From: Pediococcus stilesii
GTDB taxonomy: Bacteria > Bacillota > Bacilli > Lactobacillales > Lactobacillaceae
Assembly (NCBI RefSeq): GCF_001437075.1
Contig: NZ_JQBX01000006.1
Coordinates: forward strand, 46,350-110,349
Direction: 5' to 3'
Length of the DNA stretch: 64,000 nucleotides
A program made the position numbers and the translations under genes. Below, piece by piece: positions 21,144 through 29,439 of this stretch. Every line of letters begins with the position of its first letter. The stretch's first letter is position 1. The notes under the pieces are model-generated. The model did not search any database. It was not told the DNA's origin and saw nothing but the letters and a program-made list of their open reading frames with translations.

Positions 21144-21899
21144 ATGGAACATGCAAGCATTCATGATTTAAAAAAGAGCGTCTTAGGACGATATAAGGGA
21201 AGCTGGTTTGCGGTAATCAAGGCTAACATTATTCCGATTGTCGCAGCGGTTATTACAGGTATTTTAATTATGGGGGCCACTCTGACGGTTGCCTACATGT
21301 TCGGACAGATAAGTGGCAATGATATAAATCAATTGATGTATGGAAACAGTACAGAGCCAGGTGGTTATTCGAGACCAAATGTTGCGATGGAGTTTTTATT
21401 TAATGCCATCACAATGTTCATTGCGGTGGGAATCCAATATGGAATATTAGACTGGCTAAGAAATGCTCAACAAGCTCCTTCCTGGAACACGGCTTTTCAG
21501 ACTTTTACAAGAAAGTACTTTGTTTCGACGTTAGCGATTTATATTTTTCAATTTATTTTTGAATTATTGTGGTCATTTCTGTTTTTGATTCCGGGACTAA
21601 TAAAAATCTATTCATATTCACAAGCATATTTTCTTTATAAAGATGCCGAAGAGCGAAATCTAAGTGGTGATTATGAATTTATTAACTTTATTACTTTTAG
21701 TCGCCGATTAATGAACGGAAATAAGGGTCGATTATTCTTATTACAGCTATCGTTGGTCGGCTGGTACATTTTAAGTGTTGCATCTTTTGGAATTGGTTTT
21801 ATCTGGTTCGTACCATATAAAAATGGACTGTATGCTGCATTTTATAAAGATCTTGTTGAAAAAAATGGTTCAAAAGTTTTACCCGAATTATTCAAATAA
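21144..21899 (+). CDS. DUF975 family membrane protein
   Basis: A 251-residue protein with about five membrane segments. The N-terminal LKKSVLGRYKGSWF motif and the later LFLIPGLIKIYSYSQAYFLYKD segment are DUF975 features. The ATG at 21144 follows GGGGAGAG; a TTG directly before it is in frame but too close. It lies four bases after the permease gene and probably belongs to the GntR operon. Function unknown. Confidence 0.78.
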   Translation: MEHASIHDLKKSVLGRYKGSWFAVIKANIIPIVAAVITGILIMGATLTVAYMFGQISGNDINQLMYGNSTEPGGYSRPNVAMEFLFNAITMFIAVGIQYGILDWLRNAQQAPSWNTAFQTFTRKYFVSTLAIYIFQFIFELLWSFLFLIPGLIKIYSYSQAYFLYKDAEERNLSGDYEFINFITFSRRLMNGNKGRLFLLQLSLVGWYILSVASFGIGFIWFVPYKNGLYAAFYKDLVEKNGSKVLPELFK

Positions 21900-21931
21900 A
21901 AAAAGTAGGTCTAGTGACCTACTTTTTTTAT
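21898..21931. terminator. Bidirectional terminator between the DUF975 and amino-acid permease genes
   Basis: AAAAAAAGTAGGTC and GACCTACTTTTTTT surround a TAGT loop, a 14-bp perfect stem with A and T runs on both sides. The minus-strand permease stop codon lies inside it. Confidence 0.92.
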
Positions 21932-23358
21932 TTTTGCGTTAAATAGGAGTGGCGACGGCCATATACAGCGTAGATAAGAACTCCAATTACAAACCAAATT
22001 AATGAATAAAGTTTGGCCTGGATATCTAAGCCCCAAAATACGGCTAGAGAGCCTAAAAATGAGATTGCAGGTAAAACTGGGTACAGAGGCATTTTAAAGG
22101 CCGGAACGGCGATATCTTTTCCTTCACGTGGACGAAGGGCATAGATCCCTAACGAAACGAACATAAATGCAATTAATGTCCCTGCTGAGATAAGTTGTGC
22201 AAGAAAAGCAAAGGGGAACATTGATCCAATCACCACACCAATAATTGTTAAAAATAGAAGGGCATGGTTGGGAAGCTTTTTAGAATTTAATTGGCCAAGC
22301 CATTTGGGTAGCATTCCGTCGCGACCAAATGAATAAAGCAGTCTGGATCCAGCCATCATCATCCCGATCAAAGCGGTAAACATTCCGACTACGGCAATAG
22401 CTTGAACTACGCCGGCGACTATTCCGTGGCCCGATTCTCTTAAAGCCCATCCAACGGGTTCTGCATTTCCGGCATACTTTGTATAATGGAACATTCCAAC
22501 TAGGACTAAAGCAACGGCCACAAAAAGTGCAACGGCAATCGCCAATGATCCTAAAATTCCACGCGGCATGGTTTTCTCTGGGTTCTTAGCCTCACCGGCA
22601 TTAGCCGCAATGGAATCAAAACCAATATATGATAGAAAAATCATTGAAACACCGGAATAAATACCTTGCCAACCACCAAAGGCAGTGCCATCAGCGTTGG
22701 GATGATATTTTGGAATAAACGGTAGATAGTTTTCAACATGAATTGCAGATAGTCCGACGACCACAAATACAAGAATTGCGATGACTTTTAAAACGACCAG
22801 TGCATTTTCGACACGAGCTGCTTCTGAAGTTCCATGAGCAAGCAGTAGCGCAATAAGAACAATCACAATTAAAGCAATAATATCGATAATCCCACCATTA
22901 GTACCTAATGGGTTAGCTAACTGAGCGGGAATAATCACGCCAACTGAGGAAATAAGTCCCCTAAAGTTAGCTGAAAGTCCCGAAGCAACGAAAGCGACAG
23001 CGATGAAATACTCAGCTAGTAGCGCCCAGCCTGCAATCCAGCCGAATCCCTCGCCAAAGATAACATTGATCCATGAATATGCCGAACCGGCAAACGGCAT
23101 TGCAGAAGCCATTTCAGCATAGGCAAAAGCGACTAATCCGGCAACAATCGCGGCAACTAAAAACGAAAGTGTTACGGCGGGGCCGGCATGTTGTGCTGCA
23201 ACAACTCCTGGAAGTGTAAAAATCGAAGTTGATACGATTGTGCCAACACCTAAAGCCAAAAAATCTTTGACTTCTAATGTTCTTGAAAGATGTGAATCTT
23301 TGTCTTCATAAATTGAAGGATTTTCTTTTCTGATAAAATTTTTAATGAAACTACCCAT
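21928..23358 (-). CDS. APC-family amino-acid permease (YfnA/CAT-like)
   Basis: A 476-residue transporter with about twelve helices. The first helix carries the APC glycine motif GVGTIVSTSIFTLPG, followed by GPAVTLSFLVAA and the FAYAEMASAMPFAGSAYSW segment of the cationic-amino-acid-transporter branch. The start at 23358 (MGSFIKNF) follows AGGGGGT. The frame runs 17 codons further, but a TATGAT -10 element lies within that extension, so the longer form is unlikely. The substrate is not determined; branched-chain or basic amino acids and methionine are all used by relatives. Confidence 0.85.
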   Translation of the reverse strand: MGSFIKNFIRKENPSIYEDKDSHLSRTLEVKDFLALGVGTIVSTSIFTLPGVVAAQHAGPAVTLSFLVAAIVAGLVAFAYAEMASAMPFAGSAYSWINVIFGEGFGWIAGWALLAEYFIAVAFVASGLSANFRGLISSVGVIIPAQLANPLGTNGGIIDIIALIVIVLIALLLAHGTSEAARVENALVVLKVIAILVFVVVGLSAIHVENYLPFIPKYHPNADGTAFGGWQGIYSGVSMIFLSYIGFDSIAANAGEAKNPEKTMPRGILGSLAIAVALFVAVALVLVGMFHYTKYAGNAEPVGWALRESGHGIVAGVVQAIAVVGMFTALIGMMMAGSRLLYSFGRDGMLPKWLGQLNSKKLPNHALLFLTIIGVVIGSMFPFAFLAQLISAGTLIAFMFVSLGIYALRPREGKDIAVPAFKMPLYPVLPAISFLGSLAVFWGLDIQAKLYSLIWFVIGVLIYAVYGRRHSYLTQK

Positions 23359-23389
23359 TGGTATACCCCCTGATACTTTTGATTGAACT

Positions 23390-23419
23390 ATCATAACATA
23401 TTTTTTCATTATTTTTTAA
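23390..23419 (-). promoter_or_regulatory. Candidate promoter of the amino-acid permease
   Basis: On the minus strand, TTAAAA and TATGAT are 18 bases apart. Transcription would start near 23383, giving a leader of about 25 bases with the AGGGGGT site and supporting the start at 23358. Confidence 0.4.
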
Positions 23420-23474
23420 TGTTTAACTAAATAAAAGTGGGACAGGACAAATTGTTTTTAAAGATAGGTCATCG

Positions 23475-23483
23475 TGTTAAAAT
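23475..23483 (+). promoter_or_regulatory. Extended -10 promoter of the DUF2785 gene
   Basis: TGTTAAAAT lies 27 bases before the GTG start. A TTGTTT further upstream is 20 bases away, too far for a good -35. Confidence 0.4.
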
Positions 23484-23510
23484 CAAGTTAATACTTAGGA
23501 GGATGAGCGC

Positions 23511-24485
23511 GTGGATACCATTAATGAAACTCGTAACAAAATAGAAGGATTAAGAATTGATCTTCAAATTGGCAAAATTTTCTCTTCGTTAGGACGTTCA
23601 ACTGGGAAAATAATTGATGCGGCAAAACAAAATCTGCCTCAAACGGATGTTACACTGCCAGATGATGGCGTTCAAATTATGGATTTACTTCAACAACTTC
23701 GAGAAGATTTAGGCAAGGGACAATTAGACGCAGTAACTAACGATGAATTAACTGCTATATTGGACCATTTAGGATCACCCAACCCAATCATTCGTGATAA
23801 AGGGGCGTTCTACATTTTCAACGATTTAGTTCAAAACCAAGTTCTTTCAAAAGAACAACTAATTCTTGCATTTGATCGATTAACCAGTGATGAAATGTTA
23901 CTTTCACATATTAATGAAAAAGAAAATGACGCAGTTTTTCTAAGGTCATTTTCAGTGATGTTGATTTCAACGTTGATTTATATTGACCGAGCCGGAGAAA
24001 CTTTCATCGATAACGAGCGAAAAAATAAATTAGTAGAACAGATTGCTTTGTATATCACACTTGAAAACGATACAAGAGGATTTGATGAACGGCATGGCTG
24101 GATTCACGCCTATACGCACATTGGTAATGTTCTAGACGAGTTAGCCAGTGATAATGATTTAATCCGAGCTGATAAAATATTATTAATGAGTGTTTTAATT
24201 GAAAAATATCGAAGATTAAAAACGCCATTAATTTTTGGTGAAGCCGGCAGGTTAGCCGTGTATATTGCAGACCAATTAGAGGAAGACGATGTTTATCAGC
24301 AATTTCTTTTAATTGAGCTCAGAGAGTGGCGGCGATCGCTTGCTTCCGCGCAAGTTAGAGAGACCGCCGGGATGTGGAACGCAATTTTTAATCGTCAGCG
24401 GCTACTACAGGCAATGATATTGAATCCCAATATGGCAAAGGCAATTGTTGAATACCTTGAAGATTCAAATGATTTTACAATGTAG
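23511..24485 (+). CDS. DUF2785 domain-containing protein
   Basis: A 324-residue soluble, mostly helical protein. The central and C-terminal part, with FLRSFSVMLISTLIYIDR and ERHGWIHAYTHIGNVLDELA, is typical of the DUF2785 family. The recurring HGW...H region looks like a conserved site, but no activity is known. GTG is the start, with AGGAGG about 7 bases upstream. It is monocistronic and divergent from the amino-acid permease. Confidence 0.78.
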   Translation: MDTINETRNKIEGLRIDLQIGKIFSSLGRSTGKIIDAAKQNLPQTDVTLPDDGVQIMDLLQQLREDLGKGQLDAVTNDELTAILDHLGSPNPIIRDKGAFYIFNDLVQNQVLSKEQLILAFDRLTSDEMLLSHINEKENDAVFLRSFSVMLISTLIYIDRAGETFIDNERKNKLVEQIALYITLENDTRGFDERHGWIHAYTHIGNVLDELASDNDLIRADKILLMSVLIEKYRRLKTPLIFGEAGRLAVYIADQLEEDDVYQQFLLIELREWRRSLASAQVRETAGMWNAIFNRQRLLQAMILNPNMAKAIVEYLEDSNDFTM

Positions 24486-24612
24486 GACAAAATTTTTAAA
24501 CTTTTATCACCTCATTTATTGGTTATATGATATACTGAAGGTTCAATAAACGTTAGATAATTGGCGGAGCAAACGAATGGTTTGTAATTATCTTGCATAC
24601 GAGGTGGAAAAA

Positions 24613-25668
24613 ATGAAAATTGCTGTACTTGCTGGCGGAAAGAGTACGGAGCGAAATGTGTCGCTTTCTTCCGGATCGAAGATTACGAACGCTTTACGCT
24701 CAAAGGGATACGATGCAACAATGATTGACTTATTCTTGGGATACGAACTCGAGAAAGGTCAAAATGTCGAAGATATATTTAAGACAAGCAATACGAGCAC
24801 CGATTATGAAATTAACGATGACGTATTAACCGACGCGGATATTGAAAAACTTCGTACAGATGGCACGGTAGGATTGTTCGGAAAAAATGTTTTACGGATC
24901 CTCCAAGCTGCTGACTTTGTTTTTTTAGCTTTACACGGTGGAGATGGTGAGAATGGTAAAGTTCAAGCTGTTTTAGATCTTAACAATATTAAGTATACAG
25001 GTAGTGGGTCACTTGCATCGGGGATTGCGATGGATAAGGCGATTTCTAAGGAAATTATGCTTTATAATGACATTAAGACGGCTAAGTTCTCGGTCTTGCA
25101 TGAGGAAGATGGGATTCATCCTCAACTAGATTTTGGATATCCAATGGTTGTTAAACCAAATAATGGTGGATCAAGTATCGGTACGAGAATTGTTCATGAT
25201 GATAAAGAGTTAGCCGAATCGTTGAGCGATGCCTATCGGTTCGATGATGAGATCATTGTTGAAGAATTTATTACTGGTCGAGAATTTTCACTAGGTGTTG
25301 TTAATGGGGAAGCTATGCCAGCAATTGAAATTGTTGTAAATGATGGTTGGTATGATTATGAACATAAGTTCCAGACTGGTTCAACGACTCAGTTTATTAC
25401 GCCTCCAAACATCGACGAAGATGTTCACAGTGAAATGAAACGAGTAGCGGTTCAGACAATGGCCGTTTTAGGAATGACTAATTATGGTCGGGTTGATTTC
25501 CTAACTAACGAGACTGGTGTGTATGTAATCGAAGCTAATAATTTACCAGGGATGACACCACTTTCCCTACTACCTCAGGAAGCTGAAGCTGCGGGTATTA
25601 GTTATGAAGATTTATGTGAGAGCATTGTTCTTGGAAAACAAAAGCTATACAAGCAACTAGAAAAATAA
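24613..25668 (+). CDS. ddl: D-alanine--D-alanine/D-lactate ligase (Phe-type)
   Basis: A 351-residue ATP-grasp ligase that makes the terminal dipeptide or depsipeptide of peptidoglycan precursors. N-terminal [16 protein letters not shown]-binding [13 protein letters not shown] and the metal-site [14 protein letters not shown] are clear. At the omega loop, YDYEHKF has Phe253 where D-Ala-D-Ala ligases have tyrosine (as in YDYEAKY). Phenylalanine here marks D-Ala-D-Lac ligases of intrinsically vancomycin-resistant lactobacilli, pediococci and leuconostocs. The ATG at 24613 follows GAGGTGG; an upstream in-frame ATG at 24577 lacks a ribosome site. A strong terminator follows. Confidence 0.92.
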   Translation: MKIAVLAGGKSTERNVSLSSGSKITNALRSKGYDATMIDLFLGYELEKGQNVEDIFKTSNTSTDYEINDDVLTDADIEKLRTDGTVGLFGKNVLRILQAADFVFLALHGGDGENGKVQAVLDLNNIKYTGSGSLASGIAMDKAISKEIMLYNDIKTAKFSVLHEEDGIHPQLDFGYPMVVKPNNGGSSIGTRIVHDDKELAESLSDAYRFDDEIIVEEFITGREFSLGVVNGEAMPAIEIVVNDGWYDYEHKFQTGSTTQFITPPNIDEDVHSEMKRVAVQTMAVLGMTNYGRVDFLTNETGVYVIEANNLPGMTPLSLLPQEAEAAGISYEDLCESIVLGKQKLYKQLEK

Positions 25669-25673
25669 TGCTA

Positions 25674-25715
25674 GAAGCCTCTTTCAGAGTATTTATCTCT
25701 GAAGGGGGCTTTTTT
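25674..25715 (+). terminator. Terminator of ddl that also holds the tag ribosome binding site
   Basis: AAGCCTCTTTCAGAG pairs with CTCTGAAGGGGGCTT (two G-U pairs) around a TATTTAT loop, then T residues. The tag ATG is the very next triplet, and the GAAGGGGG in the 3' arm is its only ribosome binding site. Confidence 0.88.
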
Positions 25716-26285
25716 ATGAAACAAAGATGCCAATGGGCTGATAAAAGTTTAATATTGCAAGAATATCATGATAATTACTGGGGGAAACCGGTCTTTAGCA
25801 ATCAAGAATTGTTTCAGAACTTATCGATCCAAGTTTTACAGTCGGGATTAAACTTTGAGGTTGTGTTGTCTAAATTGTCAAACATATTAGACGCATTTGA
25901 TAATTTTTCTGTAGTAAAAGTTTCTAGATACAATGAAAAAGATCTCCAACGTTTGCTTCACGATGGTGGAATTATTAAGAATGAGCGAAAAATTAAGGCA
26001 ATTATCAAAAATGCAAAGTTGATTGCTGATATGTCGGCTAATGGCGAATCTTTTTCGGATTTTTTATGGGCGCAAGTGGATTTTGTTCCAGTTAATATTT
26101 ATCAGAGGTGGAATTCTAAAATGAACTTGGAGCATCCCGTATCCGGAAGAATTTGTACAGAGCTAAAAAAACGTGGATTTGATTTTATCGGTCCGGTAAA
26201 TATTAGCTTTTTTCTACAGGCAAGTGGGATTATCAATGCTCATTGGATCAACTGTGAGTATTATCGAAAGCGATGGGTGGAGTAA
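25716..26285 (+). CDS. tag: Divergent 3-methyladenine DNA glycosylase I family protein
   Basis: A 189-residue Tag-family protein. The zinc site is intact: Cys5 and His18 at the N-terminus, and His-X3-Cys near residue 177. YHDNYWG, GIIKNERKIKAIIKNA and LKKRGFDFIGP also match. The base-recognition pocket differs from E. coli Tag in my by-eye alignment: Glu38 is Gln39, Trp46 is Phe47 and Tyr13 is Leu14, while Tyr16 is kept (Tyr17). It may have altered specificity or low activity. The start is the ATG right after the ddl terminator. Confidence 0.78.
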   Translation: MKQRCQWADKSLILQEYHDNYWGKPVFSNQELFQNLSIQVLQSGLNFEVVLSKLSNILDAFDNFSVVKVSRYNEKDLQRLLHDGGIIKNERKIKAIIKNAKLIADMSANGESFSDFLWAQVDFVPVNIYQRWNSKMNLEHPVSGRICTELKKRGFDFIGPVNISFFLQASGIINAHWINCEYYRKRWVE

Positions 26286-26342
26286 ATAATTCGCTTGTCT
26301 CTTAGACAAGGCACCTTGAATGGTAATTAAATTAAACCAATT

Positions 26343-26393
26343 AAAAAGTAGAAATGGCAGAGAACATTGTTCACTACGATTTCTACTTTTTAT
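26343..26393. terminator. Bidirectional terminator between tag and usp
   Basis: The arms AAAAAGTAGAAAT and ATTTCTACTTTTT enclose a loop of about 23 bases, with A and T runs on both sides. A second hairpin, CTTGTCT/AGACAAG at 26294-26310, has no T run. Confidence 0.75.
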
Positions 26394-26427
26394 TCATTCT
26401 TAATTTAAAAATAATGCTACTTGATCA

Positions 26428-26883
26428 CTATTTATTTTCTAAGTCAGTCCGAACGACTAACACATCACAAATGGCCGTTCTTGTGACGTACTCGGTTACT
26501 GAACCAATTAATAGGCGTTCTACGGCATTCAAACCGGTGGCTCCGATCATGATTAGATCAGTATGAAGCTCTTTTGGAACATCTTGAGAAATTACAACCT
26601 TTGGTGAACCGTATTCGATCGAGTATGCGACGTTTTCTAAACCATCGTTCTTAGCTTCTTCGATGTATCGATCAAGAGTCTTCTTGGCTGTTTCAGTGAC
26701 TTGTTCAACCATAGCAGTATCGAAGCTTGAAATATTTTGAAAAGCCCGGGTGTCTACAACGTGTAATAAATGTAATTCAGCACCATCGTTTCGTTTCGCC
26801 ACGGCCACCGCTTTTTTAAATGCTAATTCGGCTTCTTTGGAACCATCAACTGGAACAAGAATATGTTTATATTGTTGTGTCAT
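26428..26883 (-). CDS. Universal stress protein, UspA family
   Basis: A 151-residue cytoplasmic protein with the Usp fold: ILVPVDGSKEAELAFKKA at the start and the nucleotide-binding GATGLNAVERLLIGSVTEYV motif (G-X2-G-X9-G-S pattern), which suggests ATP binding. GGGGTGG precedes the ATG. A small membrane protein gene and the 6S RNA gene lie upstream on the same strand, the arrangement from which the Lacto-usp RNA was named. Confidence 0.93.
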   Translation of the reverse strand: MTQQYKHILVPVDGSKEAELAFKKAVAVAKRNDGAELHLLHVVDTRAFQNISSFDTAMVEQVTETAKKTLDRYIEEAKNDGLENVAYSIEYGSPKVVISQDVPKELHTDLIMIGATGLNAVERLLIGSVTEYVTRTAICDVLVVRTDLENK

Positions 26884-26949
26884 AACATAACCACCCCTAT
26901 CTATTTACCTCAATTGTACGTTAAAAATGGGAAAATAAAAAGGAATTTG

Positions 26950-27228
26950 CTATAAAAATTTTAATAAGAATAATAAGGTACCAGTTGTAGAAAAGATTCC
27001 AAGAATGAGACCAACTAGAATCGCAAAGGTGTTGCCAGTTAAACCAAGGAGTAGAATAATAATTCCAATCCCCATTAGAAGTTTACCAATAAAATTAAGT
27101 GACTTACTTAAGAGGGGAGTGGTGGAAGGTTTAAACATCATAAAGTCAACAACGCGGTGTTTAAATAAATAATAACCAATGTAGACAACGATGATTGCAA
27201 AAATTGACATAAGAAGCTGAATAATCAT
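26950..27228 (-). CDS. Small membrane protein of unknown function
   Basis: A 92-residue protein with an N-terminal helix (about residues 3-21) and two C-terminal hydrophobic helices (about 47-66 and 70-90) separated by a polar KHRVVDFMMFKPSTTPLLSKS segment. I do not recognise a named family. It lies between 6S RNA and usp on the same strand, a conserved neighbourhood in lactobacilli, with an AGTAGGAA ribosome site before the ATG. Confidence 0.65.
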   Translation of the reverse strand: MIIQLLMSIFAIIVVYIGYYLFKHRVVDFMMFKPSTTPLLSKSLNFIGKLLMGIGIIILLLGLTGNTFAILVGLILGIFSTTGTLLFLLKFL

Positions 27229-27253
27229 AAGATTCCTACTTTCACTGAAAATT

Positions 27254-27460
27254 AAAAAAACCCCACAAAATGTGGGGCAAAGAACTTTGAGTATCGATCA
27301 TATCGGCCAGTATCTAACCCAAGTATACTTAGGTGGGTACACATACCCAAAGCAGCATGTTTCCTAATAGAAGGCCTACAATTCGCTTGCGATCCGTGTT
27401 CCCTTTTAGATGTTTGTTGGAAGAATATGAAACCAATACTTTCGAGTACCTAAGAACTTC
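27254..27460 (-). ncRNA. ssrS: 6S RNA (SsrS; Lacto-usp motif)
   Basis: A transcript of about 207 nt on the minus strand. Its 5' end (GTTCTTAGGTACTCG) and 3' end (CGATACTCAAAGTTC) can pair as a closing stem. The interior is a long imperfect helix with a large open region, the shape that mimics an open promoter for RNA polymerase. It ends in the GC-rich hairpin CCCCACA/TGTGGGG followed by T residues (27254-27277). The downstream small membrane protein and usp genes match the published context of the Lacto-usp motif, later interpreted as 6S RNA. Confidence 0.82.
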
Positions 27461-27466
27461 GTATTA

Positions 27467-27496
27467 ATAATACTATATAAATTCAGGAATTGGCAA
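27467..27496 (-). promoter_or_regulatory. Promoter of 6S RNA
   Basis: On the minus strand, TTGCCA and TATTAT are 18 bases apart, between the rarA stop and the RNA start. Confidence 0.6.
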
Positions 27497-27498
27497 TA

Positions 27499-28776
27499 TT
27501 AATGTCCTGAATTTTGCGCTTTTTTTAATGTTTTATATTGATCTCGAATTTTTTGTTCAAAATTACTATTTCCTTTAGCATCAAAATACTGCGCTTTTTT
27601 TAGTAAGTCAGGTAAATATTGCTGAGGAACCCAGTCGTTATCATAATCGTGGGGATACTTATAGTCAATACCGTGACCTAATGCTTTGGCACCTTTATAA
27701 TGGGCATCGCGTAAATGATCGGGGACCTCGCCAATATGTCCACTTTGGATATCGGTGAGTGCGTTATCAATCGCCACCATTGCGGAATTTGATTTTGGTG
27801 AAACACAAAGTTCAATAACAGCGTTTGCAAGAGGAATTCGCGCTTCTGGTAGGCCGACGTGTTCGGCTGCAGTTACGGCTGAAACGGTTCGTTGACATAC
27901 CGGTGGATTTGCAAGTCCAACGTCTTCGTAAGCAATTATGAGAAGGCGACGAATGACACTTTGTAAATCTCCACTTTCCAATAAACGTGCCATATAATGT
28001 AACGCAGCGTCTGTGTCACTGCCGCGGATTGATTTTTGGAAAGCTGAAATAACATCATAATGACCGTCGCCGTCTTTATCTTGAGTCAATGCTCTTTTTT
28101 GCAAACACTCTTCAATAATTTCCAAAGTTAAATGAATGGTACCCTCTGAGTCGGGAGAGGTTGATTTTGCGGCCAATTCGACTGCGTTTAACGCGCTCCG
28201 TAGATCGCCATTAGTAGATTCGGAAACAAAGTTCAGTGCAACTTCATCAATTTTAATCGGTAATTCTCCCAGTCCACGTTGTTTATCATCAATTGCAGTC
28301 AAAATGGCCTGTTTGATGTCACCTGGCGCTAGGGGAGTGACTTCAAAAATTTGAGTTCGACTTCGAATAGCGGGATTAATGTTAATATACGGATTCTCAG
28401 TTGTCGCACCAATTAAAATAATATTTCCATTCTCCAAATGAGGTAAAAGAAAATCTTGTTTAGTTTTATCCAGCCGATGAATTTCATCTAAAAGTAAAAT
28501 AACAGTACCACTTAATTTAGCTTCCTCTGCGACAATCTGGAGGTCCTTCTTAGAATCGGTTGCGGCGTTTAAAATTCGAAATGCATATTTTGTTGAACCA
28601 GCAATTGCACTAGCAATGCTGGTTTTTCCCGTTCCAGGAGGACCGTATAAAATCATTGAAGATAGTAGTTTGGCTTTGACCATCCGATTGATTATTTTGC
28701 CAGGTCCAACTAAATGTTGTTGGCCTACAATTTCATTAATTGTGCGAGGTCGCATTCGATATGCTAATGGTTGCAT
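27499..28776 (-). CDS. rarA: Replication-associated recombination protein A (MgsA/RarA AAA ATPase)
   Basis: A 425-residue AAA+ ATPase related to clamp-loader and RuvB proteins that acts at stalled replication forks. PLAYRMRP at the N-terminus, Walker A YGPPGTGKTS, Walker B LLLDEIHRL, sensor 1 GATTENP and the C-terminal tetramerisation region with HLRDAHYKGAKALGHG are all present. It is on the minus strand between rpsD and 6S RNA. Length is normal. Confidence 0.93.
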   Translation of the reverse strand: MQPLAYRMRPRTINEIVGQQHLVGPGKIINRMVKAKLLSSMILYGPPGTGKTSIASAIAGSTKYAFRILNAATDSKKDLQIVAEEAKLSGTVILLLDEIHRLDKTKQDFLLPHLENGNIILIGATTENPYININPAIRSRTQIFEVTPLAPGDIKQAILTAIDDKQRGLGELPIKIDEVALNFVSESTNGDLRSALNAVELAAKSTSPDSEGTIHLTLEIIEECLQKRALTQDKDGDGHYDVISAFQKSIRGSDTDAALHYMARLLESGDLQSVIRRLLIIAYEDVGLANPPVCQRTVSAVTAAEHVGLPEARIPLANAVIELCVSPKSNSAMVAIDNALTDIQSGHIGEVPDHLRDAHYKGAKALGHGIDYKYPHDYDNDWVPQQYLPDLLKKAQYFDAKGNSNFEQKIRDQYKTLKKAQNSGH

Positions 28777-28799
28777 TATCTCTCCTAAATTTGGTAAAT

Positions 28800-28823
28800 A
28801 AAAAAAGCGGCGCGAGGCCGCTT
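28800..28823 (-). terminator. Terminator of rpsD
   Basis: On the minus strand, AAGCGGC and GCCGCTT close a CTCGC loop before seven T residues. It lies between the rpsD stop and the rarA start. Confidence 0.88.
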
Positions 28824-28830
28824 GTTTTTA

Positions 28831-29439
28831 TTAAAGCTTGTTGTAGTATTCAACGATAAGTGAATCATCAACGTCTGCTTCAAGTTCATCACGTTCTGGA
28901 AGACGAACGAGGGAACCTTCCAACTTGTCAGCGTCAAACTGAACAAATTGTGGACGACCAACAACGGCTTCAACAGCTTCGTTGATAATCTTAAGATCTT
29001 TTGATTTTTCACGAACGCCAATGACTTGGCCAATTTCAACTTCGTAAGAAGGAATATCGACACGCTTGCCATCAACAGTGATGTGACCATGGTTAACAAG
29101 TTGACGAGCTTGGCGACGAGTAGTAGCCAAACCTAGACGGTAAACCATGTTATCCAAACGACGTTCAAGTAAAACCATGAAGTTAGTACCAGGAAGACCT
29201 TCGCGGATCTTTCCGGCACGAACGAATAGGTTAGAGAATTGACGTTCTGTTAAACCGTACATCATACGTAACTTTTGCTTTTCGCGAAGTTGCATACCAT
29301 ATTCTGAAATTTTACGACGGTTATTTTGACCGTGATCACCAGGAGCGTAGGGACGACGTGCAAGTTCCTTACCTGTACCTGTTAATGAAATACCAAGACG
29401 ACGTGAAACTTTCCAGCTTGGGCCAGTATATCTAGACAT
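28831..29439 (-). CDS. rpsD: 30S ribosomal protein S4
   Basis: A 202-residue primary 16S rRNA-binding protein that starts small-subunit assembly. [15 protein letters not shown], the S4 RNA-binding domain [14 protein letters not shown] and the [16 protein letters not shown] motif are standard. The ATG at 29439 follows GGAGG; an upstream in-frame ATG five codons earlier lies within that site. In Firmicutes, S4 represses its own gene by binding the mRNA leader, and the leader here is strongly structured. Confidence 0.97.
   Translation of the reverse strand: MSRYTGPSWKVSRRLGISLTGTGKELARRPYAPGDHGQNNRRKISEYGMQLREKQKLRMMYGLTERQFSNLFVRAGKIREGLPGTNFMVLLERRLDNMVYRLGLATTRRQARQLVNHGHITVDGKRVDIPSYEVEIGQVIGVREKSKDLKIINEAVEAVVGRPQFVQFDADKLEGSLVRLPERDELEADVDDSLIVEYYNKL

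Noticed and set aside
23359..23409. Longer start for the amino-acid permease at 23409
   Set aside because: The extension contains a TATGAT -10 element and lacks a ribosome site. The ATG at 23358 has AGGGGGT.
24577..24612. Upstream in-frame ATG for ddl
   Set aside because: It has no ribosome site and adds residues not found in Ddl. The ATG at 24613 has GAGGTGG.
26292..26312. CTTGTCT/AGACAAG hairpin after tag as a second terminator
   Set aside because: It has no T run on either strand. The terminator at 26343-26393 is sufficient.
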